From Prevotellaceae bacterium (GTDB lineage: Bacteria > Bacteroidota > Bacteroidia > Bacteroidales > UBA932): DNA of 55,391 nt. Positions 55,313-55,391 of this stretch are shown here, piece by piece. Numbering within the stretch: position 1 is the first letter of the stretch; each line of letters begins with the position of its first letter. The position numbers were made by a program, and so were the translations under genes. The notes below the pieces were generated by a model. It was not told where the DNA came from, did no database searches, and saw nothing but the letters and a program-made list of their open reading frames with translations. The stretch is taken from assembly GCA_031269545.1 (NCBI GenBank), contig JAISYZ010000243.1, positions 1 to 55,391 of the forward strand, given 5' to 3'.

Positions 55313-55391
55313 TTATTATTTTGGACATTGTAGAATCGCATATTTGAACATAAAAAATATTTTTGCTGCAAATATTCGCTTCTACAAAGGT

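Overview
The window is a 55 kb piece of a low-G+C Bacteroidota chromosome, most likely order Bacteroidales. The evidence is the gene families (DUF4836 lipoprotein, DUF3098, GHL10-type glycosidase, OmpA/WD40-like/TPR envelope protein, NagK-like kinase next to MurQ), the ftsX-DUF3098-uppP gene order, and repeated copies of the Bacteroidota -7 promoter element TAnnTTTG just upstream of many genes. Most of it is ordinary housekeeping DNA. The accessory part is a lysine-fermentation locus at about 8.4-16.4 kb. No genome-level identification was possible from sequence alone.

Layout. 0-6 kb: the 3' end of an RHS/YD-repeat gene cut by the window edge, a small lipoprotein, two tandem secreted transglutaminase-like proteins, a DUF2156/LPG-synthase-C protein paired with a GNAT protein, and a small secreted protein ending in a clear terminator. 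6-8.3 kb: two RNA methyltransferases (TrmB and an RsmF/NOL1-type enzyme). 8.4-16.4 kb, minus strand: genes of the 3-aminomutase route of lysine fermentation, read as atoD, kal, kce, kdd, then a type II restriction-modification pair, then a second kdd, then kamA. kamA lies between two inverted copies of a dispersed palindromic repeat. Neither kamDE nor atoA is in the window, so the pathway is only partly encoded here. 16.9-31 kb: Na/Pi cotransporter, AlkD-like protein, UvrD helicase, an ABC permease/ATPase/DUF4836 lipoprotein cluster, serS, a YycJ-like MBL protein, uppP-DUF3098-ftsX, a HAD phosphatase and a CAT-anticodon tRNA. 31-46 kb: OmpA-family envelope protein, a repeat-rich intergenic cluster, GHL10 glycosidase, N-acetylhexosamine kinase-murQ-recR, an SMR exporter, an XRE regulator with a membrane protein, rimO-ftsY, and a pair of M16 peptidases of which only one has the zinc motif. 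46-55 kb: membrane pyrophosphatase, an MFS exporter, a flavodoxin-fold oxidoreductase divergent from an AraC regulator, ferredoxin, GNAT, glutathione peroxidase, a basic/acidic two-part protein, and an exported nitroreductase-like lipoprotein.

How the genes fit together. KamA converts lysine to beta-lysine, Kdd oxidatively deaminates 3,5-diaminohexanoate, Kce cleaves the 3-keto acid with acetyl-CoA, Kal removes ammonia from 3-aminobutyryl-CoA, and AtoD is one half of the CoA-transferase. The locus looks assembled in pieces: two diverged kdd genes flank an R-M cassette, kamA looks richer in G+C than its surroundings, and internal promoter-like elements are present. At least two families of small non-coding repeats are scattered in the intergenic DNA: family A is a palindromic element with TCTGGATTG ends, and family B has terminal inverted repeats and a GTCCCGTCAGGGAC core. 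I see no CRISPR array, no rRNA, no prophage and no complete transposase gene.
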